DNA of 50,039 bases, taken from Bacillus alveayuensis (GTDB lineage: Bacteria > Bacillota > Bacilli > Bacillales > Aeribacillaceae). Where the stretch lies: NCBI GenBank assembly GCA_030812955.1, contig JAUSTR010000017.1, positions 1 through 50,039 on the forward strand. Reading direction: 5' to 3'. The translations under genes and the position numbers were made by a program. Below, piece after piece: positions 35,360-45,156 of the stretch. Positions within the stretch are counted from its first letter, which is position 1; every line of letters begins with the position of its first letter. The notes under the pieces were generated by a model. The model saw only the letters and a list, made by a program, of their open reading frames with translations, was not told the origin of the DNA and searched no databases.

Positions 35360-36826
35360 ATGATTACAGGTGAAATTAAAAATAAAGTAGATAAAATATG
35401 GGAAACGTTTTGGACAGGCGGAATTACAAACCCATTAACTGTTATCGAACAATTTACTTATCTGTTATTTATAAAAGGTTTGGATGAAACGGAAACGGTT
35501 AAAGAAAAAGAAGCAGAAGTTTTAGGCATCCCTTTTGAGGGGATTTTTCCAGAGGATAAACAGCATTTGCGTTGGCACCGTTTTAAACAGCTCGGTTCAC
35601 CGGAAGAAATGTATCGAATCGTTTCGGATGAAGTTTTTCCATTTATTAAAAATTTACATGGCAAAAATAATTCAGCGTATTCTAAGTACATGGGCGATGC
35701 CATGTTTTTAATCCCAACAGCGAATATGCTAGCAAAAATTGTCGATGGGATTGACAATTTGCCTTTAGATGACAGAGATGTTCAAGGTGATTTATACGAG
35801 TATTTGCTTTCAAAAATATCAACGTCAGGTACGAACGGACAATTCCGTACACCGAGACACATCATTCAAATGATGGTTGAACTGATGAAACCAACGCCAG
35901 AGGATATTATTATTGATCCTGCCATGGGGACGGCTGGATTTTTAGTTGCAGCAAGTGAATATTTGCGTAAACATCACAATGATATGTTTCTTGTTCAAGG
36001 CTTAAAAGAACATTACCATCACACGATGTTTTACGGAAATGATATGGATCGGACGATGCTTCGGATCGGTGCGATGAACATGATGCTTCATGGGGTGGAT
36101 AATCCGAATATTGACTATCGAGATTCTCTTTCTGAGATTAATAAAGATAAAGAAAAATATACGTTAGTATTGGCTAATCCTCCATTTAAAGGCTCCTTGG
36201 ATTATGAAGCTGTTTCAAACGATTTGTTGAAAATCGCAAAAACGAAAAAAACGGAATTATTATTCTTATCCTTATTTATTCGTATTTTAAAACCGGGTGG
36301 ACGAGCTGCGGTGATTGTTCCAGACGGTGTATTATTTGGAAGTTCAAATGCACATAAAATGATTCGGAAGGAAATTGTTGATAATCATAAATTGGAAGCG
36401 GTCATTTCCATGCCGAGCGGAGTGTTTAAACCTTATGCAGGCGTTTCAACGGCGATTTTGATATTTACGAAAACGGGTGCAGGTGGAACAGATAACGTTT
36501 GGTTCTATGATATGAAAGCAGACGGCTTTTCGTTGGATGACAAACGTAATCCGATTGAAGAAAATGATATACCGGATATTATTGAACGATTTAACCATTT
36601 AGAAGCAGAAAAAGAACGGAAACGGACAGAACAATCGTTTTTTGTACCAGTTGAAGAATTAAGGGAAAATGATTATGATTTGTCGATTAATAAGTATAAG
36701 GAAATTGAGTATGAAGAAGTGGAGTATGAAGCACCTGAAGTTATTCTGGATAGAATTGAAAGTTATGAAAAGGAAATTATTATGGGCATTGATGAGTTAA
36801 AAGGATTAATTAAGGGTTGTGATTAA
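35360..36826 (+). CDS. hsdM: Type I restriction-modification methyltransferase subunit
   Basis: A 488-aa N6-adenine methyltransferase. After the HsdM N-terminal helical domain it has the SAM-binding motif I DPAMGTAGFLVAA (about residues 194-206) and the catalytic motif IV NPPF (ANPPFKGSL, about 273). With HsdS it methylates the recognition sequence to protect host DNA; with HsdR it forms the restriction complex. The stop codon is immediately followed by the hsdS ATG, so the genes form one operon. Confidence 0.95.
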   Translation: MITGEIKNKVDKIWETFWTGGITNPLTVIEQFTYLLFIKGLDETETVKEKEAEVLGIPFEGIFPEDKQHLRWHRFKQLGSPEEMYRIVSDEVFPFIKNLHGKNNSAYSKYMGDAMFLIPTANMLAKIVDGIDNLPLDDRDVQGDLYEYLLSKISTSGTNGQFRTPRHIIQMMVELMKPTPEDIIIDPAMGTAGFLVAASEYLRKHHNDMFLVQGLKEHYHHTMFYGNDMDRTMLRIGAMNMMLHGVDNPNIDYRDSLSEINKDKEKYTLVLANPPFKGSLDYEAVSNDLLKIAKTKKTELLFLSLFIRILKPGGRAAVIVPDGVLFGSSNAHKMIRKEIVDNHKLEAVISMPSGVFKPYAGVSTAILIFTKTGAGGTDNVWFYDMKADGFSLDDKRNPIEENDIPDIIERFNHLEAEKERKRTEQSFFVPVEELRENDYDLSINKYKEIEYEEVEYEAPEVILDRIESYEKEIIMGIDELKGLIKGCD

Positions 36827-38017
36827 ATGTTTTTTAAAAAATATAAACTAAAAGATCTTGGTGAAATAGTTACAGGGAAAACGCCAAAGAAAAGTAATAA
36901 AGAATATTATAATTCAAACGATATTATGTTTATTAAACCGGATGATTTGTTTCAAGATAATATATTACTTTTAAATAACTCTAAAGAATACATATCAAAA
37001 AAAGGTGCAGAAACAGTAAGAGTTTTACCTAAGAATAGCGTTTTAGTTACCTGTATTGGAACAATAGGAAAGGTAGCCATTTTAAATAGTGATGAGGCGG
37101 CTTTTAATCAACAAATAAACGCAATTATTCCGAATGAAAAGATCATTATTTCAAAATTTCTTGCATACAGCATTTGGTTTAATAGGCGTAAATTACAAGC
37201 TGTCGCAAATGCACCTGTAGTTCCGATAATTAACAAAACTCAATTTTCAGAATTTGAAATACAAGTGCCGAATATAGATTATCAAAAAAAAGTTGTAAAT
37301 ATTTTAGATAAAGCTAGTGATTTAATAAATAAACGCAAAGCCCAAATCGAAGCATTAGACCAATTAACGCAAAGTGTGTTTTTGGAGATGTTTGGGGATC
37401 CGGTTAGAAATTCTTTAAAATGGGACATGGTAAGGCTTGGACAGTTAGGAGAATGGAAGAGTGGTGGGACTCCATCTAGATCTAACAAGGAATATTTCAA
37501 GGGAAAAATTCCTTGGTTATCGGCCGGAGAGCTAAATAGTATATTTACTTATTCTAGCAATGAATATATTACAGAGGAAGCATTAGAGAATTCAGCAGCC
37601 AAGTTAATTGAAAAAGATAGTCTTTTACTCGGAATGTATGATACTGCTGCACTTAAAGCAACAATAAATAAAGTAGAATGTTCATGCAATCAAGCCGTTG
37701 CTTTTGCAAAGCTTGATGAATCTATAGTAGATACGATATTTGTATATTATTGTATTCAAATTGGTAAGAACTACTACAAGCGACTACAAAGAGGAGTTCG
37801 TCAAAAAAATATGAACCTTACAATGATAAAAAATATACAAATTATTTGTCCGAATGTAGAATTACAAAGGAAGTTTGCAAATGTTGTAGAGAATATACTC
37901 GAACAAAAAGGAAAATTAGTAAAAGGATTAATAGAACTGGAAAATAACTATAATTCACTAATACAGCGAACTTTCAAAGGCGAACTATTCACCGAAGAAA
38001 AAGCTTCTAACTTTTAA
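36827..38017 (+). CDS. hsdS: Type I restriction-modification specificity subunit
   Basis: A 396-aa specificity subunit with two target-recognition domains, each opening with the typical pattern: KLKDLGEIVTGKTPKKSNKE (residue about 7) and RLGQLGEWKSGGTPSRSNKE (about 205). Each is followed by a conserved coiled helix (ILDKASDLINKRKAQIEALD; VENILEQKGKLVKGLIELEN) that spaces the half-sites. These decide the bipartite target of the system. Codon use is more AT-rich than in hsdM and hsdR, as is common for these fast-exchanging genes. Confidence 0.95.
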   Translation: MFFKKYKLKDLGEIVTGKTPKKSNKEYYNSNDIMFIKPDDLFQDNILLLNNSKEYISKKGAETVRVLPKNSVLVTCIGTIGKVAILNSDEAAFNQQINAIIPNEKIIISKFLAYSIWFNRRKLQAVANAPVVPIINKTQFSEFEIQVPNIDYQKKVVNILDKASDLINKRKAQIEALDQLTQSVFLEMFGDPVRNSLKWDMVRLGQLGEWKSGGTPSRSNKEYFKGKIPWLSAGELNSIFTYSSNEYITEEALENSAAKLIEKDSLLLGMYDTAALKATINKVECSCNQAVAFAKLDESIVDTIFVYYCIQIGKNYYKRLQRGVRQKNMNLTMIKNIQIICPNVELQRKFANVVENILEQKGKLVKGLIELENNYNSLIQRTFKGELFTEEKASNF

Positions 38018-38035
38018 TCAAAGGCAGGTGTCTAC

Positions 38036-41000
38036 GTGTCTAACTTCAGCTTTCTAAAAGCCAAGAAACAATTTCGTAGTTTTACCAATGCTTGTTTTGA
38101 AGCGGAGAAGGGGTTAGTTGTCAGCCCAGCGGTTAGTGCGATTCAGTCTCGGCGGGCGCTGGAGCTGGCGGTTAAGTGGGTATATAGTTATGACAGTGCG
38201 CTGACTGTTCCTTATCAAGATAATCTTTCTAGTTTGATTCACGACCGAGAGTTTTTAGGAATTATTGATGAAGAATTACTGCCAATGATGAAGTATGTCG
38301 TGAAACTTGGCAATCAAGCGGTTCATACGAATGCGCCGATTACTCGGGATGAAGCAGTTTTATCCCTTCATCATCTATTCCAGTTTATTGCGTGGATTGA
38401 TTATTGTTATTCTGATGAATTTACTGCTGGGGAATTTGATGAATCTTCACTTCCAGTTGGAGAAGAAAAGAAGGTCCGTCCGAAAGAATTGCAAAATTTA
38501 TATGAACAATTAAGTGCAAAGGATCGGAAACTTGAAGAAATCATTAAGGAAAATCAACATCTTCGGAAGAAAGTAACGGAAAAACGGGAACAGAATACAA
38601 AAGAAAATCACTTCCAAGTCGATCAATTAAATGAATTTGAAACAAGACTGAAATATATTGATTTAGACTTGAAACTTGCAGGCTGGGAGTTTCATAAAGA
38701 TATTATTCGGGAATATCCGGTTGTTGGTATGCCGAATAAAGAAGGGAAAGGATTTGCTGATTACGTTTTATTTGGTGATAATGGAAAGCCTCTTGCTGTC
38801 GTAGAAGCGAAAAGAACGTCAAAAGATCCGAAAATGGGCCGCCAACAAGCAAAGCTTTATGCCGATTGTATTGAAAAAATGTCTGGTGTTCGTCCGGTAA
38901 TTTTTTATACGAACGGATTTGAAACGTATATTTGGCATGATCCGTATCCGCCGCGAAAAGTATCTGGTTTCTACAATAAAGAGGAATTAAGTTTGTTAAT
39001 TGAACGCCGGCAAATGAAACGTCCGTTAACAAACATTCAAATTAATGATGATATTAGTAATCGTTATTATCAAAAAGAAGCTATTTTATCGGTTTGTGAT
39101 GCATTGAGCCGCAGCCAAAGAAAAGCACTTCTCGTGATGGCAACTGGGAGCGGAAAAACGAGAACAGCGATTTCAATGGTAGATGTATTGACTCGGCATA
39201 ATTGGGTGAAAAATGTTCTCTTTTTAGCAGATCGCAAAGCACTAGTTAATCAAGCATATAGAAACTTTAATAACTTACTGCCAAGTATACCTTTATGCAA
39301 TCTTTTAGATAACAAGGATAACCCAGAGGAAAGCCGCATCGTCTTTTCTACATATCCAACGATGATGAATGCCATCGATGAGGCGAAAAGAAAAAATGGC
39401 AAAAAACTATTTACCGTTGGACACTTTGATCTCATCATCATTGATGAGTCGCATCGAAGTATCTATAAAAAATACCGCAGCATATTCGATTATTTTGATG
39501 GTATTTTACTAGGCTTAACGGCTACACCAAAAGATGAAATTGATAAAAATACATATGCCGTATTTGACTTGGAAAATGGCGTTCCAACTTATGCATATGA
39601 GCTGGATCAAGCTGTGAAAGATGGATTTTTAGTTGATTACCGAACAATTGAAATAAAGACAAAGTTTCTAGAAGAAGGCATTCATTACGATGATTTATCT
39701 GAAGAAGATAAAGAAAAATACGAAGAAACTTTCGATGAAGAAGATTTTCGGGAAGACATTGACAGCTCTGCCTTAAATGAATGGCTTTTTAATGACAACA
39801 CAATCGATATGGTTCTGAAAGATTTAATGAACAAAGGCATTCATGTAGAAGGTGGTGACAAGCTGGGTAAAACGATTATTTTTGCCAAAAATCATCGTCA
39901 TGCCGAACGAATTGTCGAACGATTTGATGTCCTTTTCCCTGAATATGGTGGGAATTTTGCTAGAGTCATTGATTATAGTACAACATATGTTCAAACAATA
40001 ATCGATGACTTTTCAGATAAAAATAAAATGCCGCAAATTGCAGTATCTGTAGACATGCTTGATACAGGAGTAGACATACCGGAAGTCGTGAATCTTGTAT
40101 TCTTTAAAAAAGTTCGCTCGAAAACGAAATTCTGGCAAATGATTGGCCGTGGAACAAGGCTTTGTCCAGATTTATTTGGAATTGGGCAAGATAAAACCCA
40201 TTTCCTCATCTTTGATTATTGTGGAAACTTTGAATTTTTCCGGGAAAACCCAAAGGGAATGGAAACCAAAGTAGGTAAAAGTTTAACTGAAAAACTGTTC
40301 AACGCCAAAGTGGATATTATCAGAGAATTACAAGGAACTGATTATCAAACAGAAGATTACATCAATCATCGCAATGAATTAGTTTTTGAAGTGACGAGAG
40401 ATGTTCTTGCTCTTGATAATGAAAATTTCCGTGTTAGACAACATCTGCAATATGTGGAGAAATATAAAAATAAGGACAATTGGGTGTCATTATCTGTTCT
40501 TGATACGAATGAAATTAAAGAACATATTTCACCGATAATTGTTCCAGTTCAAGATGATGAATTTGCGAAACGTTTTGATTTGTTAATGTATACGATTGAA
40601 TTAGCAAAATTACAGGCAAACAATGCAACAAAACCAATTCGCAGTGTCATTCAAACAGCAGAAGCCTTATCGAAACTTGGTACGATTCCACAAGTACTGG
40701 AACAAAAGCACGTCATTGAAAAAATATTGACCGAAGAGTTTTGGGACAGTGCTGATATTTTTGAACTGGAAGAAGTACGGGATGCATTAAGAGATTTAAT
40801 CAAGTTTATCGAAAAAGAAACGCAGAAAATTTATTATACGGATTTCCAAGATGAAGTTATCGAAGTAAAAGAAAACTCTCCGATGATCCATGTAAATGAC
40901 CTACAAAATTATCGAAAGAAAGTAGAACATTATTTAATCGAACATAAAGACCAAATGGCCATTTACAAATTGAATCATAATAAACCATTAACCGCACAAG

Positions 41001-41374
41001 AGGTGAAAATGCTTGAAGACATACTGTGGAAAGAACTCGGTACAAGAGAAGATTATGAAAAAGATTTTGGTGATACACCGATAACCAAACTCGTTCGGCA
41101 AATTGTTGGGTTGGATCCGAAAGCAGCGAACGAAGCATTTTCTGAGTTTCTATCGGAAGAGCGGTTGAATCTAAACCAAATTCGTTTTGTTAAACACATT
41201 GTTGATTATGTCATTAAAAACGGAACACTCGATAAAAAAGTATTACAACAAGAACCATTCAGATCAGTTGGCAGTATTGTTGAACTGTTCAAGGACAATA
41301 TGGATGATGCAAGAAAAATCATTGGCATTATTGATGAGATCAATCGAAATGCGGAAGAAGTGACAGGGGCGTAA
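38036..41374 (+). CDS. hsdR: Type I restriction-modification restriction/translocase subunit
   Basis: A 1112-aa subunit. It begins with a DUF4145/HEPN-like helical domain (residues about 1-130), then the HSDR_N endonuclease core (GFADYVLFGDNGKPLAVVEAKR, Glu-x-Lys near residue 256), a superfamily 2 helicase with Walker A MATGSGKTRTAI (about 368), DESH box IIDESHRS (about 468) and motif VI IGRGTRLCPD, and an EcoEI-type C-terminal domain. It cuts unmodified DNA after ATP-driven translocation. GTG start after AGGCAGGTG. Confidence 0.94.
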   Translation: MSNFSFLKAKKQFRSFTNACFEAEKGLVVSPAVSAIQSRRALELAVKWVYSYDSALTVPYQDNLSSLIHDREFLGIIDEELLPMMKYVVKLGNQAVHTNAPITRDEAVLSLHHLFQFIAWIDYCYSDEFTAGEFDESSLPVGEEKKVRPKELQNLYEQLSAKDRKLEEIIKENQHLRKKVTEKREQNTKENHFQVDQLNEFETRLKYIDLDLKLAGWEFHKDIIREYPVVGMPNKEGKGFADYVLFGDNGKPLAVVEAKRTSKDPKMGRQQAKLYADCIEKMSGVRPVIFYTNGFETYIWHDPYPPRKVSGFYNKEELSLLIERRQMKRPLTNIQINDDISNRYYQKEAILSVCDALSRSQRKALLVMATGSGKTRTAISMVDVLTRHNWVKNVLFLADRKALVNQAYRNFNNLLPSIPLCNLLDNKDNPEESRIVFSTYPTMMNAIDEAKRKNGKKLFTVGHFDLIIIDESHRSIYKKYRSIFDYFDGILLGLTATPKDEIDKNTYAVFDLENGVPTYAYELDQAVKDGFLVDYRTIEIKTKFLEEGIHYDDLSEEDKEKYEETFDEEDFREDIDSSALNEWLFNDNTIDMVLKDLMNKGIHVEGGDKLGKTIIFAKNHRHAERIVERFDVLFPEYGGNFARVIDYSTTYVQTIIDDFSDKNKMPQIAVSVDMLDTGVDIPEVVNLVFFKKVRSKTKFWQMIGRGTRLCPDLFGIGQDKTHFLIFDYCGNFEFFRENPKGMETKVGKSLTEKLFNAKVDIIRELQGTDYQTEDYINHRNELVFEVTRDVLALDNENFRVRQHLQYVEKYKNKDNWVSLSVLDTNEIKEHISPIIVPVQDDEFAKRFDLLMYTIELAKLQANNATKPIRSVIQTAEALSKLGTIPQVLEQKHVIEKILTEEFWDSADIFELEEVRDALRDLIKFIEKETQKIYYTDFQDEVIEVKENSPMIHVNDLQNYRKKVEHYLIEHKDQMAIYKLNHNKPLTAQEVKMLEDILWKELGTREDYEKDFGDTPITKLVRQIVGLDPKAANEAFSEFLSEERLNLNQIRFVKHIVDYVIKNGTLDKKVLQQEPFRSVGSIVELFKDNMDDARKIIGIIDEINRNAEEVTGA

Positions 41375-41393
41375 ATATTATCAATCATGAAAT

Positions 41394-41430
41394 GACACCT
41401 AGGATAAATATCTTAGGTGTCTTTATTTTT
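41394..41430 (+). terminator. Terminator/attenuator between hsdR and the HEPN gene
   Basis: GACACCTA (41394-41401) / TAGGTGTC (41414-41421) followed by TTTATTTTTA. It sits 20 bases after the hsdR stop and only a few bases before the AGGAGGG of the next gene, so transcription into that gene would be restricted unless read-through or antitermination occurs. Confidence 0.75.
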
Positions 41431-41442
41431 AGGAGGGCATAT

Positions 41443-42711
41443 ATGTCAAAGGATGTTGTAATTAATCCGGGTATTTTTCCTGTGATAATGAGTATTCAAG
41501 ATAAAGACATCAATGGTAGGTATTCTAAAGTATATCATTTACCAAGAAGTATCAGTCTACTATATTTAGAAAATATAAAAGATAACTGTGAAAAAGATCT
41601 TCTTAGAAAATATGCAAATGCAGAAAAATTTATTGATAATGAATTGGAAACATTATTTAAGTATTTTATTAACAAAATTGACAAACCAAAAGTAAATAAT
41701 GGTAAGAATAGTGATTTATTGAGTGTATTTGGTGCAGAAATGATAGAAAAAGATGGTGGCATAGAATTGCAAATAATTGAAGAGTATACGGATTATATTA
41801 AAAAAGAAACATGGGAATGTATTGCTCTTGATATGTTGAAGGATAACTATGAGCAAATAATTTCTAAATATGATTTTGGGGATATCCGAATTGACTTAGG
41901 TGCATGGAAAACTGAATTTAATGAAGAAAAGCAATCGTTATTAAACTCATTTAGAAGTGCTTTTTTATTTACGCTAGTTGGATTTCTGTATGGAGATAAT
42001 AGACATCTATATAGCTCATTTTATGATTTCTTTGAAAACGAATTCTCAAAAAGAATCGGACTTATATATGGAATATGGAAAACTAAAAAGTCTGGTGAAA
42101 AAGTTAAATACATACCTATATATGATAGTTTCTATAATTTAAAAGGATTGCAGGTACAAGAGCTAATTGAAATAGTGCTTGCCGTTTTGGAAACTGATGA
42201 GTTGGATATGAAAGATAAGGAAATGATTAAAAATTCTATTGTAAATGGTGCGGAAAGCCTTCATAAAAATATGGATTCACAAACAATGCAATTAGAACAA
42301 ACATTGGTTAAACCAGTTGTTAATTATATAATGGAAATACAAACCGCAGGTGACGATTTGAAAGCTGCACAAGCTTTATATGAACAGAACTTATATAACC
42401 AGTCTGTTAATAGATCTTATTATTCGATGATGCATTCACTAAAAGCATTATTAGAGAGTGAAAATATGCTTTCAGATTGGGAGCCAAATGCTTTAAATGT
42501 TAAGGAAAGTCATAAGCAACTTGAGAGAAAATTATCCTCGTTGGTTAGTAATGGTAAAATAGGACTAGATTATTTGGACTCATTTAGGTTTGTTAAGCAA
42601 AAGAGGTGGATAGCAGACTATAATATAGCAAAAATTGATGAAATAGAATGTAAAGATTGTTTGAAAAAGGCAAATAACTTTTTATCGGAAGTAAAAAGAT
42701 TAACATATTAG
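41443..42711 (+). CDS. Uncharacterised protein with C-terminal HEPN-like domain
   Basis: The 422-aa product has an unfamiliar N-terminal region of about 300 residues (starting MSKDVVINPGIFPVIMSIQD) and a C-terminal block of helices that fits the HEPN fold: an ALYEQNLYNQSVNRSYYSMM segment, HSLKALLE and, later, RWIADYN. The HEPN ribonuclease signature R-x6-H is intact (Arg about 324, His about 331). HEPN proteins are often RNases in toxin-antitoxin and phage-abortive systems. No MNT nucleotidyltransferase partner is adjacent. AGGAGGG precedes the ATG; the open frame upstream is the terminator. A function as an effector coupled to the type I system is inference. Confidence 0.7.
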   Translation: MSKDVVINPGIFPVIMSIQDKDINGRYSKVYHLPRSISLLYLENIKDNCEKDLLRKYANAEKFIDNELETLFKYFINKIDKPKVNNGKNSDLLSVFGAEMIEKDGGIELQIIEEYTDYIKKETWECIALDMLKDNYEQIISKYDFGDIRIDLGAWKTEFNEEKQSLLNSFRSAFLFTLVGFLYGDNRHLYSSFYDFFENEFSKRIGLIYGIWKTKKSGEKVKYIPIYDSFYNLKGLQVQELIEIVLAVLETDELDMKDKEMIKNSIVNGAESLHKNMDSQTMQLEQTLVKPVVNYIMEIQTAGDDLKAAQALYEQNLYNQSVNRSYYSMMHSLKALLESENMLSDWEPNALNVKESHKQLERKLSSLVSNGKIGLDYLDSFRFVKQKRWIADYNIAKIDEIECKDCLKKANNFLSEVKRLTY

Positions 42712-42762
42712 ATTGTAGGAGTATACCTTAATCGGGAAAATGAGCAGATTGTAAATTAGGCT

Positions 42763-42938
42763 TTCGGTAAAGTACTCATCGAAGTATCCCTCGATGCTTG
42801 CTTTACCGAATGTTATTATCAAGAATCCCTTGATATCAAAGGGTTTAACCAGTTCTTGAATTTTACTTAATGAGCTATCTAGTTAATTACTCGGTAAAGT
42901 AAGCAGTGATAAGATAAATTATTCGGTAAAGTAAGCAG
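42763..42938. repeat. Iteron-like repeats TCGGTAAAG around a hairpin
   Basis: Four copies of TCGGTAAAG occur: TTCGGTAAAGTACTCA (42763), an inverted copy ending CTTTACCGAA (42796-42810), CTCGGTAAAGTAAGCAG (42890-42906) and ATTCGGTAAAGTAAGCAG (42921-42938). Copies 3 and 4 are spaced by 32 bases; copies 1 and 2 form a hairpin. Between them lies a second palindrome (CCCTTGATATCAAAGGG, about 42827-42843). The cluster lies between the HEPN gene and the DUF1040-like gene. Its purpose is unknown. Confidence 0.7.
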
Positions 42939-42966
42939 ATATTTTTTGTATTGGAGGGATATGAAA

Positions 42967-43458
42967 GTGAGAGATCCGAAGAGGATTCCAAGGATATTAA
43001 CTCTGTTGTTTAAAATATGGGAACAACAACCGGATTTACGATTTAATCAGTTAGTTCAAAATCTACAAGCCTTATATTCTCAACAAAATAACAACTTTGG
43101 TAAAAGACATTTTTATGAAAAGGATGGAGAGATTACTTACCAGAATTATTATATAGATTTATTTTACTTGGAGGATGACCAGTGGGAGCAATTTTTGAGA
43201 GATTATTGGTCGGAGATCGATGAAGAGTTGCAAGAGCGAGAAAAGCAGATTACTCCTGAAGTAATAGATGAAATTGTGCTACTATTTATTGAATCTGGGA
43301 TGAATGAAACAGAAGTAACAGATTCTTTAAAAGAAAGCATTCGGTTATTCATGAAAAAGGAAAGTAAATGGTTAACCATTGATGCCCTGATAATCGCAAT
43401 TAAAACACTTTCTATGGAAGAACGAAAAGAATTAATTGAAAAGATTAAGAGAATATAA
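42967..43458 (+). CDS. DUF1040-like protein
   Basis: A 163-aa soluble protein beginning MRDPKRIPRILTLLFKIWEQ followed by PDLRFNQLVQNLQ and DLFYLEDDQWEQFL, the pattern of short DUF1040/YihD-like proteins; the second half (residues about 90-163) is a charged helical extension not typical of the short members. Function is unknown. GGAGGG lies nine bases before a GTG at 42967, which gives the family-like start; the in-frame ATG at 42961 is too close. It is convergent with the recombinase at 43534. Confidence 0.6.
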   Translation: MRDPKRIPRILTLLFKIWEQQPDLRFNQLVQNLQALYSQQNNNFGKRHFYEKDGEITYQNYYIDLFYLEDDQWEQFLRDYWSEIDEELQEREKQITPEVIDEIVLLFIESGMNETEVTDSLKESIRLFMKKESKWLTIDALIIAIKTLSMEERKELIEKIKRI

Positions 43459-43505
43459 ATGACTAAAATCTTTTGCTGAAACTTTTAGTGTTATCAAAGA
43501 AAAAA

Positions 43506-43536
43506 CTGTTGTCCAAGTAAGTTGAACAACAGTTTA
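43506..43536. terminator. Bidirectional terminator between the two modules
   Basis: CTGTTGT (43506-43512) / ACAACAG (43526-43532) with an inner CAA/TTG pair, flanked by AAAAA and TTTACG. It separates the convergent DUF1040-like and recombinase genes. Confidence 0.75.
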
Positions 43537-45156
43537 CGCACTTTCGATATCTAGCTGCTTCATTAGGTCTTCAATTTCCACATATGGTGTGAGCCGGTAA
43601 TCGATTCTTATATGGTTATCTTTCGAAAAGTTAATTCCTATCTTTTCGATTGCCAAAAGAAATATAGCGCGTTTTTCTTCATTTGAATAACTATGAATAT
43701 CTTGTTTGAATCGACCAATTAATTCGGCTTGCATTTCATCTTTTGACAAAAGGTCAATCTGTTCTCTTGTATTATGGTATTCCTGTAATTCCTTTGTATT
43801 AGAATGTATTTGCATTTCAAAGATTTCTTTTAGCTCCTGAAAGTACTCATTATTTTTATCAAGTGTTGATAAAAGATATTTTAGTTTTTCAAGGTTTTCG
43901 TTCAAGTCATTGATTTTTTGTTCAAGCCCTTTTTTCCATCGATTTAAGATTTTTTCTGTTTGCTTTTCATAATATTTCAATTCCCTGCCCCATCTTAGTG
44001 AAAAATTAGCAAAAATACTTTCATGAATTTTATCAATTGATATTTTCTTTTTACATGAAGGGCAACAGTAATACATATATTTTTTCTTGGACTTTGCGGG
44101 AGTCGAATTTCTTGTTATCAGTTTCTCTTTACATTCATGGCAATAAACTAAATCTCGTAAAATATACGGGCTATCCATGTGATCTTTGTTTTGTTTATAA
44201 TTTCTAAAAAATTGGGTGGTATTCCACAAGTTGGCCCCGATTAAAGGTTCATGATGATTTTTAAATAGAAAAATTTCTTCTTCCGGTTTCTTTTTACTAT
44301 TCTCAAAACTGGTGCGGGTAAACCAAGCTAATTCACCGATATACCAACGATTGTTTAAAATATATCGTACGGTTGAATCATTCCATCCTTTTGCATCAAT
44401 ACTTGGCGGTGGAATATCCGCTTCATTTAATAAATTTGCAATTTTTCGATCGCTATAACCGTAACTGTATAAATAAAAGATAAGAATGACAATGCTTTTA
44501 TTTTCATTGGTTTCAATCGTATTGTCCTTTGTTGTTAGAGAATAACCATAAGGATTTCTAGATCCGGGACGTTCGGGTTTTGATGAATTTACTACAGACG
44601 TATGGTAATCAGACGCTCTCTGAGACTTCTCTACCGATTCTTCATGAGCAAAAGACAATCTTGCTTGAACATAAGGATTATTTTCGTTCCACTCCCCTTC
44701 GATTTTCGAAGAGTACACTTTAAAATTTGGGCGAACTTCTTTAATTGGTCCGAGTACATATAATACAAAGTCTTCAATTAGCCTTGTAATTCGTGACTCT
44801 TCATAGAAAATGACAGCTTTCACATTTCCATTGTTTAAAATGAATTGCTTCATATTTTGCATTTGACCCCTTTTTTGTGCAGGAATATGATAGGCGGATT
44901 TTGCCTCTTCAATAAAGGATGCAACAACTTGAAATCCTTCTCTTTTTGCTCTTGCAACAATTTCAGATTCTTGTATATGCAAAGAGTGACCGAATGTTTG
45001 TCCATCATCAGACCAGCGAATATATGATGTTGCTAAAGGAATAGAATCTTTAAAAATATTAAAAGGTAAATTTACCTCTTGAAGATTCGGCCTAGAAGTT
45101 TCTGTCAGCAAGTAAATCCCATTTATTAAATAAGTGTATTTATGCATGAAGTGCAT
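43534..45156 (-). CDS. Large serine recombinase, CcrB-like position
   Basis: About 540 aa. The resolvase domain begins late (ATSYIRWSDDGQTFGHSL, catalytic Ser about residue 49) after an N-terminal extension. Then come YEESRITRL, a recombinase domain (GYSLTTKD ... STVRYILNNRWYIGELAW), a zinc ribbon (LVYCHECKEKL ... YYCCPSCKKK) and a coiled-coil C-terminus. It overlaps the end of the upstream recombinase gene by 17 bases if the ATG at 45156 is used; a TTG at 45168 is also possible. Size and order resemble the CcrB partner of staphylococcal cassettes, but homology to Ccr specifically is untested. Confidence 0.88.
   Translation of the reverse strand: MHFMHKYTYLINGIYLLTETSRPNLQEVNLPFNIFKDSIPLATSYIRWSDDGQTFGHSLHIQESEIVARAKREGFQVVASFIEEAKSAYHIPAQKRGQMQNMKQFILNNGNVKAVIFYEESRITRLIEDFVLYVLGPIKEVRPNFKVYSSKIEGEWNENNPYVQARLSFAHEESVEKSQRASDYHTSVVNSSKPERPGSRNPYGYSLTTKDNTIETNENKSIVILIFYLYSYGYSDRKIANLLNEADIPPPSIDAKGWNDSTVRYILNNRWYIGELAWFTRTSFENSKKKPEEEIFLFKNHHEPLIGANLWNTTQFFRNYKQNKDHMDSPYILRDLVYCHECKEKLITRNSTPAKSKKKYMYYCCPSCKKKISIDKIHESIFANFSLRWGRELKYYEKQTEKILNRWKKGLEQKINDLNENLEKLKYLLSTLDKNNEYFQELKEIFEMQIHSNTKELQEYHNTREQIDLLSKDEMQAELIGRFKQDIHSYSNEEKRAIFLLAIEKIGINFSKDNHIRIDYRLTPYVEIEDLMKQLDIESA

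Noticed and set aside
38703-41138. Several minus-strand frames within hsdR
   Set aside because: They lie fully inside a long, clearly coding gene on the other strand, lack ribosome binding sites and show no recognisable motifs.
42763-42938. Possible CRISPR array
   Set aside because: Only four short copies with irregular spacing and one inverted copy; no cas genes nearby.
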